A stretch of DNA of 64,000 nucleotides from Yarrowia lipolytica (lineage: Eukaryota > Ascomycota > Dipodascomycetes > Dipodascales): positions 992,001 through 1,056,000 of the forward strand of contig NC_090770.1 of assembly GCF_001761485.1 (NCBI RefSeq), read 5' to 3'. A program made the position numbers and the translations under genes. How positions within the stretch are numbered: position 1 is the stretch's first letter; every line of letters starts with the position of its first letter. Below the pieces are notes generated by a model. It was not told the origin of the DNA. It searched no databases and was given only the letters and a program-made list of their open reading frames with translations. This document shows, one piece after another, positions 53,225-62,652 of this stretch.

Positions 53225-55292
53225 CTACTTGTAGTACATAGCTTTCTGAACAATACAAGATTGACATTGGCAGTTGGGGCAGAAGACTGGGTGGGGTGGC
53301 ACACGAGGGACGCTGGAGCGCCACTGTCGTTGAAGGTTCCGATCGAGGTCTTGGATACTGGGAAGCTTGACAGGGAGATTCCCTTGGGGAGAAGATGATC
53401 GGGTAACCAACGCCGGAGAGGGCGACTCAGGAACCTGTACTGGAGAGGGTGACCGACGCTCAAGCGGGAGGGCTGGTGTCGGGAAGCGAGGATCAAACTG
53501 TTCCTGGTAAGTTGCTGGAGTCCAGGTCTCATGAGAGTCGAGGGAAATCTTAGTTCTGATTGGAGTGCTGGTGGTAACTGCGGCAGATAAGCTTGAATGT
53601 TGGAAACCTCGGAAGTTTGGGGTGACGACAAAAATCTCATCGTCCTCATCGCTTGAATCGTTCACCACAATGGGATCGTCCACCTCAATGGGGTCAGGCA
53701 CGTCGGTGGGATGATCGACGATGAAAGGATCCTCAGTAGAATCTTTGTTGCATGTGTCCATAGCGCTCTCAACCGAGGAGTTGCTCTCGTGAGGGTCCAC
53801 ATCCTCCGCGACATCCATGATATCATCGTCCATCGGAACTTCCTCGTCATCGCTGTCACTACCCTGTTCATGAGCTTCATCCGCAACCAACGAGTTCATA
53901 AATGGGGTGGCGCGAGCAGATGTCAGCCGATCATTTGCATCTGTTGGCTCTGGCTCCTCTGGCTCCTCGACACCGTCAATTTGCGGGGACCGATAACCCC
54001 GTGAAGGATTTGCAAGGAGAAGCCGATCGTAGAATTCCTGTTCGTTCTCCTTCGTTTGGTCAGGAAACTCGGCTTCGAAAGCCGCTGTCTCGTCATCTGT
54101 CAAGGGACCGTTCAGGTAAACGCGTGAGACATTCGGCTGGCGAATTTCAGAGACTCGGACATTGAGAGGGACCTCCTTAAGCTCGTGGAAAGCGTCAAGA
54201 ACCGAAGCAAAGAAGTCCACAGCAGCCTGGCGCCTCTCTTTCCACTCTCTGAACCTCTCTTTGGCCCCTTCAGCATCCAGTTCCTTTTGAGTGCTGTTCT
54301 CTTCGTTCTCTAGTTGCTCGTCGAGTGGAGGCTTGCCGCCCTCGATTAGCTTCTCCATATCAATGTTCTGGAGGGCCTCATCATGGTTCAGATAATCTCG
54401 AGCGAACTTGAACCAATTGGGCTCGAGAAAGGGCATGAAGACGTGCAGCGGAATCTTGTGCTTGCCATCAGCAGAGACGCAAAACATCACGGAAAGGGGC
54501 TGTCGAACTGCTTTTCCCTTGTGCAAGCTCACCTTCTTGGTAAAATCGTTGGGTTTCAATGAGATATTCATCTCGGAGCTGGTCTGGTCACAGTTGTACA
54601 TGTCCTTCAAGTCGTATTTGTCGATGATGTTCCAGGTTACATTGGAGAACTCCTTGGGTGCAGCCAAGATATCAACGCCATCCCTGTTCCCCTTGGATAT
54701 GAGGAACCTGTACCCGAGAGTTTCCATCATCTTCTGGAACCAAAGCTGCATCGGAACCCCCCTACTTGCAGACTCCTTCTGCATATTGCAAACCTTTCGC
54801 CAACGGGGGCCAATCCTGTCCAGTAGCACGTCGCACAACAACCGAAGACCAGAGTGTTTAAATAAGACATCGCTGCTCGCATGCTTATCAATGAACGTGC
54901 TCAGCGTAGGTTCCAACTCAGGGTACGGGGATCTGTCTCCATTCTGGTATATTGAGGGTTTTTCCAAGAGCTGCTTCTCTCGCTTTTTCGCAGCATGGTC
55001 CGAAAGACATCTTGAAACGAATCGACGGCCCTCTTGTCCTGCTTCTCCTTTTCGTCTTTCGGGTCGTCTGGCGGGACAATGCCAGCTGCCTTGCTAAACT
55101 CCGTCACTGCTAGATTGACCTTGTGGGTGGTACCAGTGTGCTGGATCCTGTAAAACACTTGCCATGACGTATATACACGCGCTTCTTATGGTTCTTGACT
55201 GCATGGGCTTCGGTTGCGGCGATCTGCTGCTTGTTCTGGCTCGTAGTTTTCACCTTTCGTCGGGTTCGCTGCTGTCGTTGGCCTCGCGACAT
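53225..55292 (-). mobile_element. broken pogo/Fot1-type (Tc1-mariner) DNA transposon
   Basis: Minus-strand frames at 55292-55110, 55158-54901 and 54967-53225 lie in three different phases and read as one degraded transposase. The long frame carries a CENP-B-like helical region (TLSTFIDKH through RGVPMQLWFQKMMETLGYRFL) and then the start of the DDE_1 fold, YDLKDMYNCDQTS with the first catalytic Asp, followed by LSVMFCVSADGKHKIPLHVF. The expected second block (LLLDN-type) and third acidic residue are not found; instead an acidic, low-complexity region and a Cys cluster (FCPNCQCQSC) finish the protein. So the element lacks most of its catalytic core as well as having at least two frame changes. 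Y. lipolytica carries a Fot1-like family (Fotyl) to which this may belong. Terminal inverted repeats were not located. Confidence 0.65.
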
Positions 55293-56302
55293 TGCCTTGG
55301 TTGGTATTGGTGAAAAACACGTCGCTGTGACCCAGGCTCTCTTTGCTTCTGATACATTCTGGTGGTTACATTCCAGTGATCTACGAGGTCATGCGCGTAA
55401 TACGAGGGATCAAAACAACCGAAAGTTAACCTCTAAAAGGAAGGAGGCTGAGAAGTTGAAAGAAAGAAGAAAAAAAAGGTCCTGAGAAAATGTACGTGGA
55501 TGTTAAATGTACGCTGCGTTGGTATATTTCTGGGCTCCGGAGTAGAGTGGATATAAGGCGACATATAGTAGAACTAAATGTAGAGGTTAGGAAATGATCT
55601 CTTCTTCAACACCCCAGTCTAACTAACACATCAGGCCCGGTTGTCATGCCAGAAAACTCCAAAAGTTGGTCGAGCTCCCCGGGAGGGTTAATACGAGCCA
55701 GATCCATTAGCATATCCCTATCACGTTAGTTCGTTTTTTTAGCGTATACGACACACAGGCACTGTGAGGGACCCAACATGATGTTCAAGGTGTTCTTGAA
55801 AAGCAAAAAGGGTGCTAAAACCCACGCATCGGACTCAGATTCGGGTTTTATAGGAGAGTGTATGACAATCGTGCTCGCGGTTGCCTCTTATTCCTCCTCT
55901 AGAGGGGCAAGAGTATGACTAAGCACGCAACACCTCCTGAGGCAACTTGGATTCTTATTCAACTGTAACGGATCGGTGATGGGTCCAATCCTCAAGATAT
56001 CCCTAGGTACGGGCGGGAACCGTCGTCCTAACTCTAACAGAACAGTACACCCAATAGTACGAGCTCCGGAAGTCAAAACAAATTTAACTTACATACTCGT
56101 GAGTGGTGGCTATAATATACAGGCATCTCAACCCTAAACTCTGTAAAGCACGTCACTATCCACGTGACCTAGCCACGCGATACCAATATTCATCCATAAT
56201 GACACACTCATGAGCGGGGGACGTCATCATCATCCAGTCACGTGCCAAAGCACATGACTAATCATAACACCTTTATGAACTAGCTTTCTGAATTTACATC
56301 AA
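55293..56302. repeat. intergenic DNA with a second copy of a dispersed word set
   Basis: Between the transposon and the 5S gene. At 55830-55875 the words TCGGACT, TTCGGGTT, GAGTGTATGA and ATCGTGCT repeat those at 43013-43048, and GATGGGTCCAA...CTCAAG at 55978-55997 resembles the arm of the same inverted repeat. No gene is supported. Confidence 0.4.
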
Positions 56303-56419
56303 CAGTTGGCGGCCATATCCTGGTGAAAAATACGGCTTCCGTCCGATCACAAGTCAAGGCACCAGAGCCCAGTTAGTATTGTTGTGGGGAACCATACGAG
56401 AATCCTTGGTGTTGCAATT
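56303..56419 (+). rRNA. 5S ribosomal RNA (dispersed copy)
   Basis: About 117 bases align by eye with yeast 5S rRNA: GCGGCCATATC near the 5' end, GTCCGATCAC, AGTCAAGGCAC (internal A-box), GAGCCCAG, GTTAGTATTGTTGTGGGG, ACCATACGAGAAT and GGTGTTGCAAT. Helix II (CTGGTG/CACCAG) is perfect, helix IV (TGTGG/CCATA) forms, and helix I forms if one G (56307 or 56308) is bulged. A T-run at 56421-56425 ends the transcript. Y. lipolytica is known for dispersed rather than rDNA-linked 5S genes. The bulged G and a one-base shortening around CTTCCGTCC leave open that this is a mildly diverged copy. Confidence 0.85.
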
Positions 56420-56425
56420 TCTTTT

Positions 56426-57784
56426 TCTTACCGCGAAGCGGTTGGTAGTATCCCTTTTTGCTATCTCTACTGTAGCAGCCTGGTTCGAGTTTTCACTCCA
56501 AGCTCGATAGACTGAATGGCCGCACCACTCGATGGTCAATATGCAGAAAAACTTTGATAAACAGAGAGGGTCTCGAAGGACAGTGAGATAGATCCAAGAG
56601 GGGAGGACTTCGGCGCAAGAATTTACTATCTGAGATCCCACCATCCCCTCTTCGCGTGCGCAAATCGTTTTGTACAGTACTCGTACGAAAGGAACATTCT
56701 TTAGACGTTTTCTGTGAATTTTCAAAAGTTTTCAATTTAAGCACATCGTATTTTTTTTAAACTCGGCTAAAGCATGTCAACTGGGGTATAGAGAAGGCAT
56801 ATTCAGTACTTCAAAAGTGATATTGGTAATGCGAAATAAGACATTTATTATGTTTAAACTACGTTTTTGTGATTTCTAGTTTTTTTCACGTCTATTATCG
56901 TTAGAACGCGTTATCAAGTCCACTCCCGTCCAGTACGATACATTCATGGTCATGCATGTCTTGGACTGGCTCTAATTTTTCATGCGTAATAAATGCACAC
57001 AGTTTGGCCATCAGCCAGTTCTTTCAAACGGCGATAATCATGGTAAGGAATATATAAATCTCCTCTAATCCCACTTTTTTCATTCAGAGTAAGATGGATT
57101 TATTCTGAGACATTCTGGAGGACAAATGTGCCTGGTATAGGCTACTGCGGTGCGGAGCTGCTCGCAGTCCTGCTAGATGACAACCATGAGGGACCAGAGT
57201 ACAATGAGGACTACAATGTCCGTCTGCGTTGCGTGGGACTGTAGTGGAATTCCAGAATCTCAATTGTCGGTTAAGAGAGCAGTGACGAACTTGTCGTGTC
57301 GTGTGAGCCTAGTGCGACAGTGGTTGAGGATTTGAGGAGAGATCGCCGACTTCAACACAGATGCGAGGAGACATCCACCTGAGCCAGTTTGTCAATAAGT
57401 CCAACAGTGAGAATAGTTAACAAGTCCTTCGAGTTGACTTCCTTGTTTCGGGCTGACTCCTTGTTTGGGGCTGACTCCTTTTTCGGGCTGACTCCTTGTT
57501 CGGGCTGACTTCCTTGTTTTGGGCTTGGTCAGCTGGAATGTCTGAGTCTTCTAGAAACTGAAGAGCTATGCGAAATGCTAGAGCCAGAAAACCCATAGAG
57601 AAGAGCCAGAGTTGTTTACAAGAGTACTCCAATTTAAGAACGAAAGACTGTGTCGCCGAGGGGCAACAGATGTATTATCTAGAGCTGGTGAGTCCTACAG
57701 AGACAATACGTGCCAAACACCGTCGAGAGCGAATACCAAAGTCTGGTCTTGAAATACAGTACGTGCACAATTTCCAGTATCGGG
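56426..57784. other. gene-free DNA with a GGGCTGACTCCTTGTT repeat
   Basis: Between the 5S gene and repeat copy B. At about 57427-57531 there are five or six imperfect copies of a 17- to 19-base unit (CGGGCTGACTCCTTGTT). A T-run lies at 56750-56758. No coding frame is convincing. Confidence 0.5.
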
Positions 57785-57960
57785 GACGAGCCAGAGTCAT
57801 ACACCAGTGAACCTCTTTAGACAGAGCATGTAACTGACCGAACCTGGTCTATTCATTTAGTTTCTTGTTTCATTTCTGAAGAGTGGGAAATTCCGAACCT
57901 CTAGGGTAATAAATTATGGGCCTCAGAGTCTCACCCGAGTAATTGTCGTATAATTGTGTT
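57785..57960. repeat. dispersed repeat copy B (possible LTR relic)
   Basis: Counterpart of the repeat at 47860-48195, sharing GAGCCAGAGTCAT, GACCGAACCT with GTCTAT, GAACCTCT, a TAATA-ATTATGG block, and AGTCTCACCC. It has about the same orientation. Ends and target-site duplications could not be defined. Confidence 0.45.
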
Positions 57961-58976
57961 GTATTTCAGTTATTGTAGTGTCTGTCATTGATTCGGCTTC
58001 TCAGTATGTACATACTGTACTACTGCTACGACAAGAGAAGAATGTTGATTACGCTACCACTGAAACCATTACAATTGTTTCTTGTTGATTATACTTGGGT
58101 CTTTGGATGGGTTTCTATCTCGAATTATTGCCATTATCGCTTGTCTCCTCATTCCGGACAGGGTCATGTAGTCCAGCGATGTGAAGGCGTATGTTTCCAT
58201 GCCCCAGAGTGTCGATATGGGTATTGTTCCACTGTATAGACAATATGTTCAGATAAAAGCTCCAGGGATATCGAATGATGTTTTGAAAGCGTGTGAAGGA
58301 GATTCGGTGCGTCCTAACTGTCTAAAAACAGGCCTGATTAATCGATTGACATTGCCAACGCATCTCAACATTGTATTAAGCAGTCTGATTAACACTTCAA
58401 GCCTATTCTTCAAGCCTATACTTCAATCCTTCTCCTTCAAATGTGTGCTCGAGACGACGTCCATCGTACATACGGCTATGTCAACATCGCGTGCTTATTC
58501 TTCCCTAGAGAGCACTAATGATGAAAATGAGTTCATGTAGCACTGCATCGTATATTCATATTTCAACAACCGAAGACGACTTTGTTGAAGACGACATTTA
58601 TCACATGGTACCAGTAGAAAAAGATGTATTATTCCTGTTCTACGACCTTCTTGCTTCTCCTTATCATACGGTTACAGTACTGTACTACTGTACTGTACAT
58701 ACTGTACTTGTAATGTCCGTGCAGTATTCGTACTATACTATACTTACATCATCATCAACTGTCAGCTTGCAACTCTCCAAGATCTTACACCCTGATTGTA
58801 ACCCCCGGCTCTGTTTCCCACGAATTTCTCACCCGCAATCAACTATATATAATGTCTCATCTCTTTCCCTACATCGCGTACTCCTGATAATAAGCTCTAA
58901 CAACCTCCCACATGCATTGCCATGTGCACATTGCACACCAACTTAACAAGCCAAGTCACCATCATCACCATCATCC
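57961..58976. promoter_or_regulatory. upstream region of the Lunapark gene
   Basis: About 1 kb. It contains a TGTACTGTAC array (58676-58711), ACTATATATAATG at about 58843-58854 as the likely TATA region 120 bp before the ATG, and no supported gene. Confidence 0.4.
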
Positions 58977-60056
58977 ATGTCGTCATTCCTCGGGCTCTTT
59001 AAGCGGTCCGACCCGTCGGCCAATTACGAAAAGGAGCTACAGGTTCTCCAGACCAAACTTGCGGAGACAGAAAAACGGCTTTTATCGCGACGTTTGCGAC
59101 TCCGACGCACCAAGGGTCTGTTCACTCTTTACTCGCTGGTCGTCTACATTGTCTACGTGGGCATTGTGGTCGCCAAGAACCAGTTGAGCCGTGACCAGCT
59201 GCTCTCCGGTAACAGACTCACACTGGGTGTGCTTTTGGGTCCTCCCGCAATCTACATTGTGCGATATGTGATCCAGGCTGTCTTGGGTCGTTTTGTGTCT
59301 TTCGACGAAGACAGAATCAAGTATCTGCGACAACAACAAGAGGGCAAGCTGGAGGAGCTCAAACAGAAGACAGGATTCTACTCCACCAAGGCCATTGTCG
59401 ATCGATACGAGCCCAAGAAGAAGGAGGTCAAGAAACCCGCCCAGCAGCAAGCAAACAAACAGAATGCACCTACTAACAGACGACAAGGCGTTCCTCCTCC
59501 CACAGCAAACGTGCCTCGAAACCTTCCCCCCACAGCTAACGTTCCTGCCGTGCCTGTCGTGCCTGCCCCTGGGCCAGGACCCAATGTACCTGCTGCTGTT
59601 CCAGCCATCCCCAAACCCGTGCCTGTTTCGGAGAAGGAGGTTCTGGCAGCGAAGCAGTCGCTGGACAAGGCCGGCGTTTCTGTAGCGCCAGTTTCTACCG
59701 GCCCCTACCAGCGCCAATGGTTTGATCGAGTGCTGGACCTGCTTGTTGGAGAAGACGAGAGCGCCGCTCAGAACAGACAGGCACTGATTTGTAGCAAGTG
59801 CCACAATCACAATGGTCTCGCTCCATTTGGCAAGACTGCTGCTGAGATCAGATACAAGTGTCCTAATTGTGGAGAGTGGAACGGAAACCTGGTTCCTACC
59901 GAGGCTGTCGAGCTTGTTGAGGAGGTGAAGGAGGAGAATGAAAACGAGAAAGAAGAGGCTGAGGAGGAGGAGGGCGATGCAGTGGTTCCTTCAGAGGTGA
60001 AAGAGTTGGTCTCGGAGATGGTCTCTGAGGTTCCTGAGGTGTCCATGGCAAACTAG
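58977..60056 (+). CDS. LNP1: Lunapark (ER three-way-junction protein)
   Basis: This 359-aa protein stabilises three-way junctions of the tubular ER network. An N-terminal coiled coil (about 17-42) leads to two close hydrophobic segments (about 47-66 and 81-99), which form a hairpin with both ends in the cytosol. A second coiled-coil/basic part and a Pro/Ala-rich linker (about 150-225) follow, then the defining zinc ribbon ICSKCHNHNG ... YKCPNCGEW (about 271-300, four cysteines present). The tail is highly acidic. ATG at 58977 directly precedes the FLGLFKR amphipathic start typical of the family. Confidence 0.93.
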   Translation: MSSFLGLFKRSDPSANYEKELQVLQTKLAETEKRLLSRRLRLRRTKGLFTLYSLVVYIVYVGIVVAKNQLSRDQLLSGNRLTLGVLLGPPAIYIVRYVIQAVLGRFVSFDEDRIKYLRQQQEGKLEELKQKTGFYSTKAIVDRYEPKKKEVKKPAQQQANKQNAPTNRRQGVPPPTANVPRNLPPTANVPAVPVVPAPGPGPNVPAAVPAIPKPVPVSEKEVLAAKQSLDKAGVSVAPVSTGPYQRQWFDRVLDLLVGEDESAAQNRQALICSKCHNHNGLAPFGKTAAEIRYKCPNCGEWNGNLVPTEAVELVEEVKEENENEKEEAEEEEGDAVVPSEVKELVSEMVSEVPEVSMAN

Positions 60057-60434
60057 CATAGCATGTATGAGTAGATGATTGAATGTGTTTATGATTGTGG
60101 TATACTAGTACAGCCAGTTAACATTTACATTGTAACATGAACGTGGATGCAAATAGATCTAGATCACCTGGGATCAGGGGGTCTTTTGGAGAGCAAGACC
60201 CAGGGACACACTTTATTGAGCTACAATACACATTGATCTATACCAAACACAATGTCCGTCTTGTACAAAAGGCGTTGTGAATCTTTAGTGGCCCATTCTA
60301 CCTTCTTGACCCATTGATCCACTTGTTGCTACTCGTCTGCGCAGTTCAGTCCCTAACATTATGTACTACATCGTACCTTCTTGTAATACAGTAACCAAAT
60401 GCATCCTCCATCGTCTATTTACTCTCTTGTCTCC
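60057..60434. other. gap between convergent genes
   Basis: 378 bp between the ends of LNP1 and NAA50. AGATCT-type words at 60156-60165; nothing else seen. Confidence 0.4.
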
Positions 60435-60914
60435 CTACTGGTCCTTCTTCAGCTTCTTGACCATGAGATAGGCATCCTTGGCCGGGGTCAGGCGCTTGTA
60501 GTAACCCTTGACCTCGTCGACAATCTCAAAGCCTCGCTTCTTGTACCACTCAATCACCTCCGTGTCGTCGGTCAGAGCATGGACGCTCAATTCCGGAACA
60601 AAGGTCTCGGCCGCGTACCGCTCAATGTGATCCAGCAGCATGCCTCCAATGCCGTTTTCCCGGTAAGGTGACAGCACGGCGATGGTCATGATGTAGATTC
60701 GCGACGGCTTGGTGTGTTCGGGGGCCACCTCGAGGCAGCATCGGATCGCTCCAACGGGGATCTCGTTGTAGTAGGCAAGTTTGGCCAGCTGGCCCACCGT
60801 CAGGGCCTCGGTGTAGAAGGAGTCGGTGTACGACGTGGGCAGGACGACCGAGTTGATGCGTTTGAGCATGCCCAAGTTGTTGGGAGTGAGGTCGTCTAGC
60901 TGGACTTTGCTCAT
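60435..60914 (-). CDS. NAT5: N-alpha-acetyltransferase NAA50 (San/Nat5)
   Basis: This 159-aa GNAT-fold enzyme acetylates N-terminal methionines and associates with the NatA complex at the ribosome exit. The family signature is easily followed: substrate loop LPTSYTDSFY (25-34, human FPVSYNDKFY), strand LAKLAYYNEIPVGAIRC, RIYIMTIAVLSPYRENGIG with the acetyl-CoA loop RENGIG at 85-90, and FEIVDEVKGYYKRLTP near the end. The catalytic Tyr and His of human NAA50 (Y73, H112) correspond to Y74 and H112. ATG at 60914 gives the standard length. Confidence 0.93.
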   Translation of the reverse strand: MSKVQLDDLTPNNLGMLKRINSVVLPTSYTDSFYTEALTVGQLAKLAYYNEIPVGAIRCCLEVAPEHTKPSRIYIMTIAVLSPYRENGIGGMLLDHIERYAAETFVPELSVHALTDDTEVIEWYKKRGFEIVDEVKGYYKRLTPAKDAYLMVKKLKKDQ

Positions 60915-61090
60915 TGTGGGTGGATCGGTGATTACGGCGGTTCAGTGGATTTCTCGTCTGCAATATCTCCTGTGACAAAAATAAGCTTTCGGGATGCACC
61001 ACTGGTGTGCTCCAGACCTGAAATATATCCGGCAGGTTAGAGCTCTGCAGTTCGATTCCAGCTGGCGAAAGGGGCGAGGGGAAAGGGAAA

Positions 61091-61151
61091 GGAAAAAAGG
61101 AAAACAGGGAAAAAAGGAAAACAGGGAAAAAAGGAAAACAGGGAAAAAAGG
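61091..61151 (+). repeat. 17-bp tandem repeat (GGAAAAAAGGAAAACAG)
   Basis: Three perfect copies and a partial fourth, purine-only except for one C per unit, about 180-240 bp upstream of NAA50. Confidence 0.95.
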
Positions 61152-61311
61152 ACAAGAAAAGGAGAAAAGATGAAAGTGTTGATGAAAAGAGATTAATGGT
61201 TGGCAGGAGGTGTCTCGAGATGTGAGATACTGTATGTACTGTACTATATGGTCTGTACCACGAGGTGTAATCCCCCTCTATCCTGTATTGTCTGTAACTT
61301 TACTTGGGATT

Positions 61312-61312
<1 letters not shown>

Positions 61313-61342
<30 letters not shown>

Positions 61343-61355
61343 TAAAAATAAAAAA
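61313..61355 (+). repeat. AAAAAT hexamer microsatellite
   Basis: About seven head-to-tail AAAAAT-type units, the first slightly shorter. Confidence 0.95.
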
Positions 61356-62128
61356 CTATATATTGTCATTTCAATTATGTGTCTACTAAGTGTTATCCAA
61401 CTACTTGTACGACGTAATACTCAGTGTACGCCTATGGTATTGGCATGGTGACATGCGATTACTCACTCGACCTTTTCTGGTATGTCTACGCGCACTCCAA
61501 CTCCGATAGAGAGGCAACGACAGACATCCCTCTTAACGTCTATAACAAGTCAAACCGGACATGAGGAGAAATTTTCCTAGCGCGGCCCCGATTGTCAGCG
61601 TGCGTGGAACGCCTCATCAGTACTGGCGTGGCTGAAGAGCTGGGGATCTTTCGAGACTGAGGGGTTCGGGTTTGCTTATGTGACCTCCAATATCTTGTCA
61701 GCTAGAATGGTCACTGGGGTAATGAGTACACTTGTGATATAAAATGATGTTCTAATACGTGTATTTGTACGGAATGACACTGGTGTACCTTATATACTGT
61801 CCTGTTGGCCGATTATCTGCCTGCATTCTTGACAATTGAATGTATAGAAGTATCATCTACACTTTTAGTAGTAATGTACATACTGTACTGTACTTGTTCA
61901 CCTATATCACCAAGCGATATCTACTCAACTGAACTCCCCAAAGTCAAACTCCCCAAAGTTGAACCCGCGTTCGTCGTCTCTTGAGATGTCTATCCATGTC
62001 AGGCTACATCATTTTGTTTAGCTCGGCACAATGTTTCGAACATGAACAGTTTTCGCATGATTCTTTATATCATCAAGTGTTCATTGAGTATACTATGGCA
62101 TAGTAGATAACTACAAAGAAGTGTTCAT

Positions 62129-62161
62129 CCAGTTCTCATCCAGTTCTCATCCAGTTCTCAT
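62129..62161 (+). repeat. 11-bp tandem repeat (CCAGTTCTCAT)
   Basis: Three exact copies flanked by partial units (GTTCAT before, ACAGCTCATGCAGCTC after). Confidence 0.95.
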
Positions 62162-62652
62162 ACAGCTCATGCAGCTCTAAACCCGCGCATCAACACATCA
62201 GTGCTCCTATAGACAGAGACCCATGTCTTCACAGATCCACCTCCGACACGTGCTCACCATTATTTGGATTTGATTTGCATTTTTTGCATATATAAGTTGT
62301 GAAAACTAAATCCAAATGTTTTCTTTTTTTCTTTTTTTTCGTGAGCAAATACGCCGTTCGGAGTTGCATGGTGTAAATTACACGGCTTTGCGACGTCACC
62401 AGTCTCCAGACAAGGGCGCTTAATGAGGCAATTAAACGAGTTGTGCAGAATTATATTAGACAAAGAAATGGCTTGGATGTGAGATTCGGCGGTTGTCCTT
62501 TCGCATTTCTCATATCGTCGTCTCCTACAAGTGTACAAGCAAGTGAGTTATAAGTCATCATATCATCAATTAGTTATTTACATCATTAAAGCGTTTTTAG
62601 AATCGGGAAAGCATAGCCAGCTATGTGAAGGAAAGTGGGGATGGTGGGCTTT

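Larger units (their letters stand above)
60915..62652. other. 1.7-kb gene-free DNA with three tandem repeats
   Basis: Promoter side of NAA50 on the left, 3' side of the transporter on the right. It holds a 17-bp repeat (61091-61151), an AAAAAT microsatellite (61313-61355) and an 11-bp repeat (62129-62161), each listed separately. A T-rich tract lies at 62320-62340. A GTTCGATTC word at 61051 resembles a tRNA B-box but no cloverleaf forms around it. Confidence 0.5.

Noticed and set aside
61035-61065. tRNA-like B-box (GTTCGATTC)
   Set aside because: The T-stem has a mismatch and no acceptor, D- or anticodon arm forms around it.
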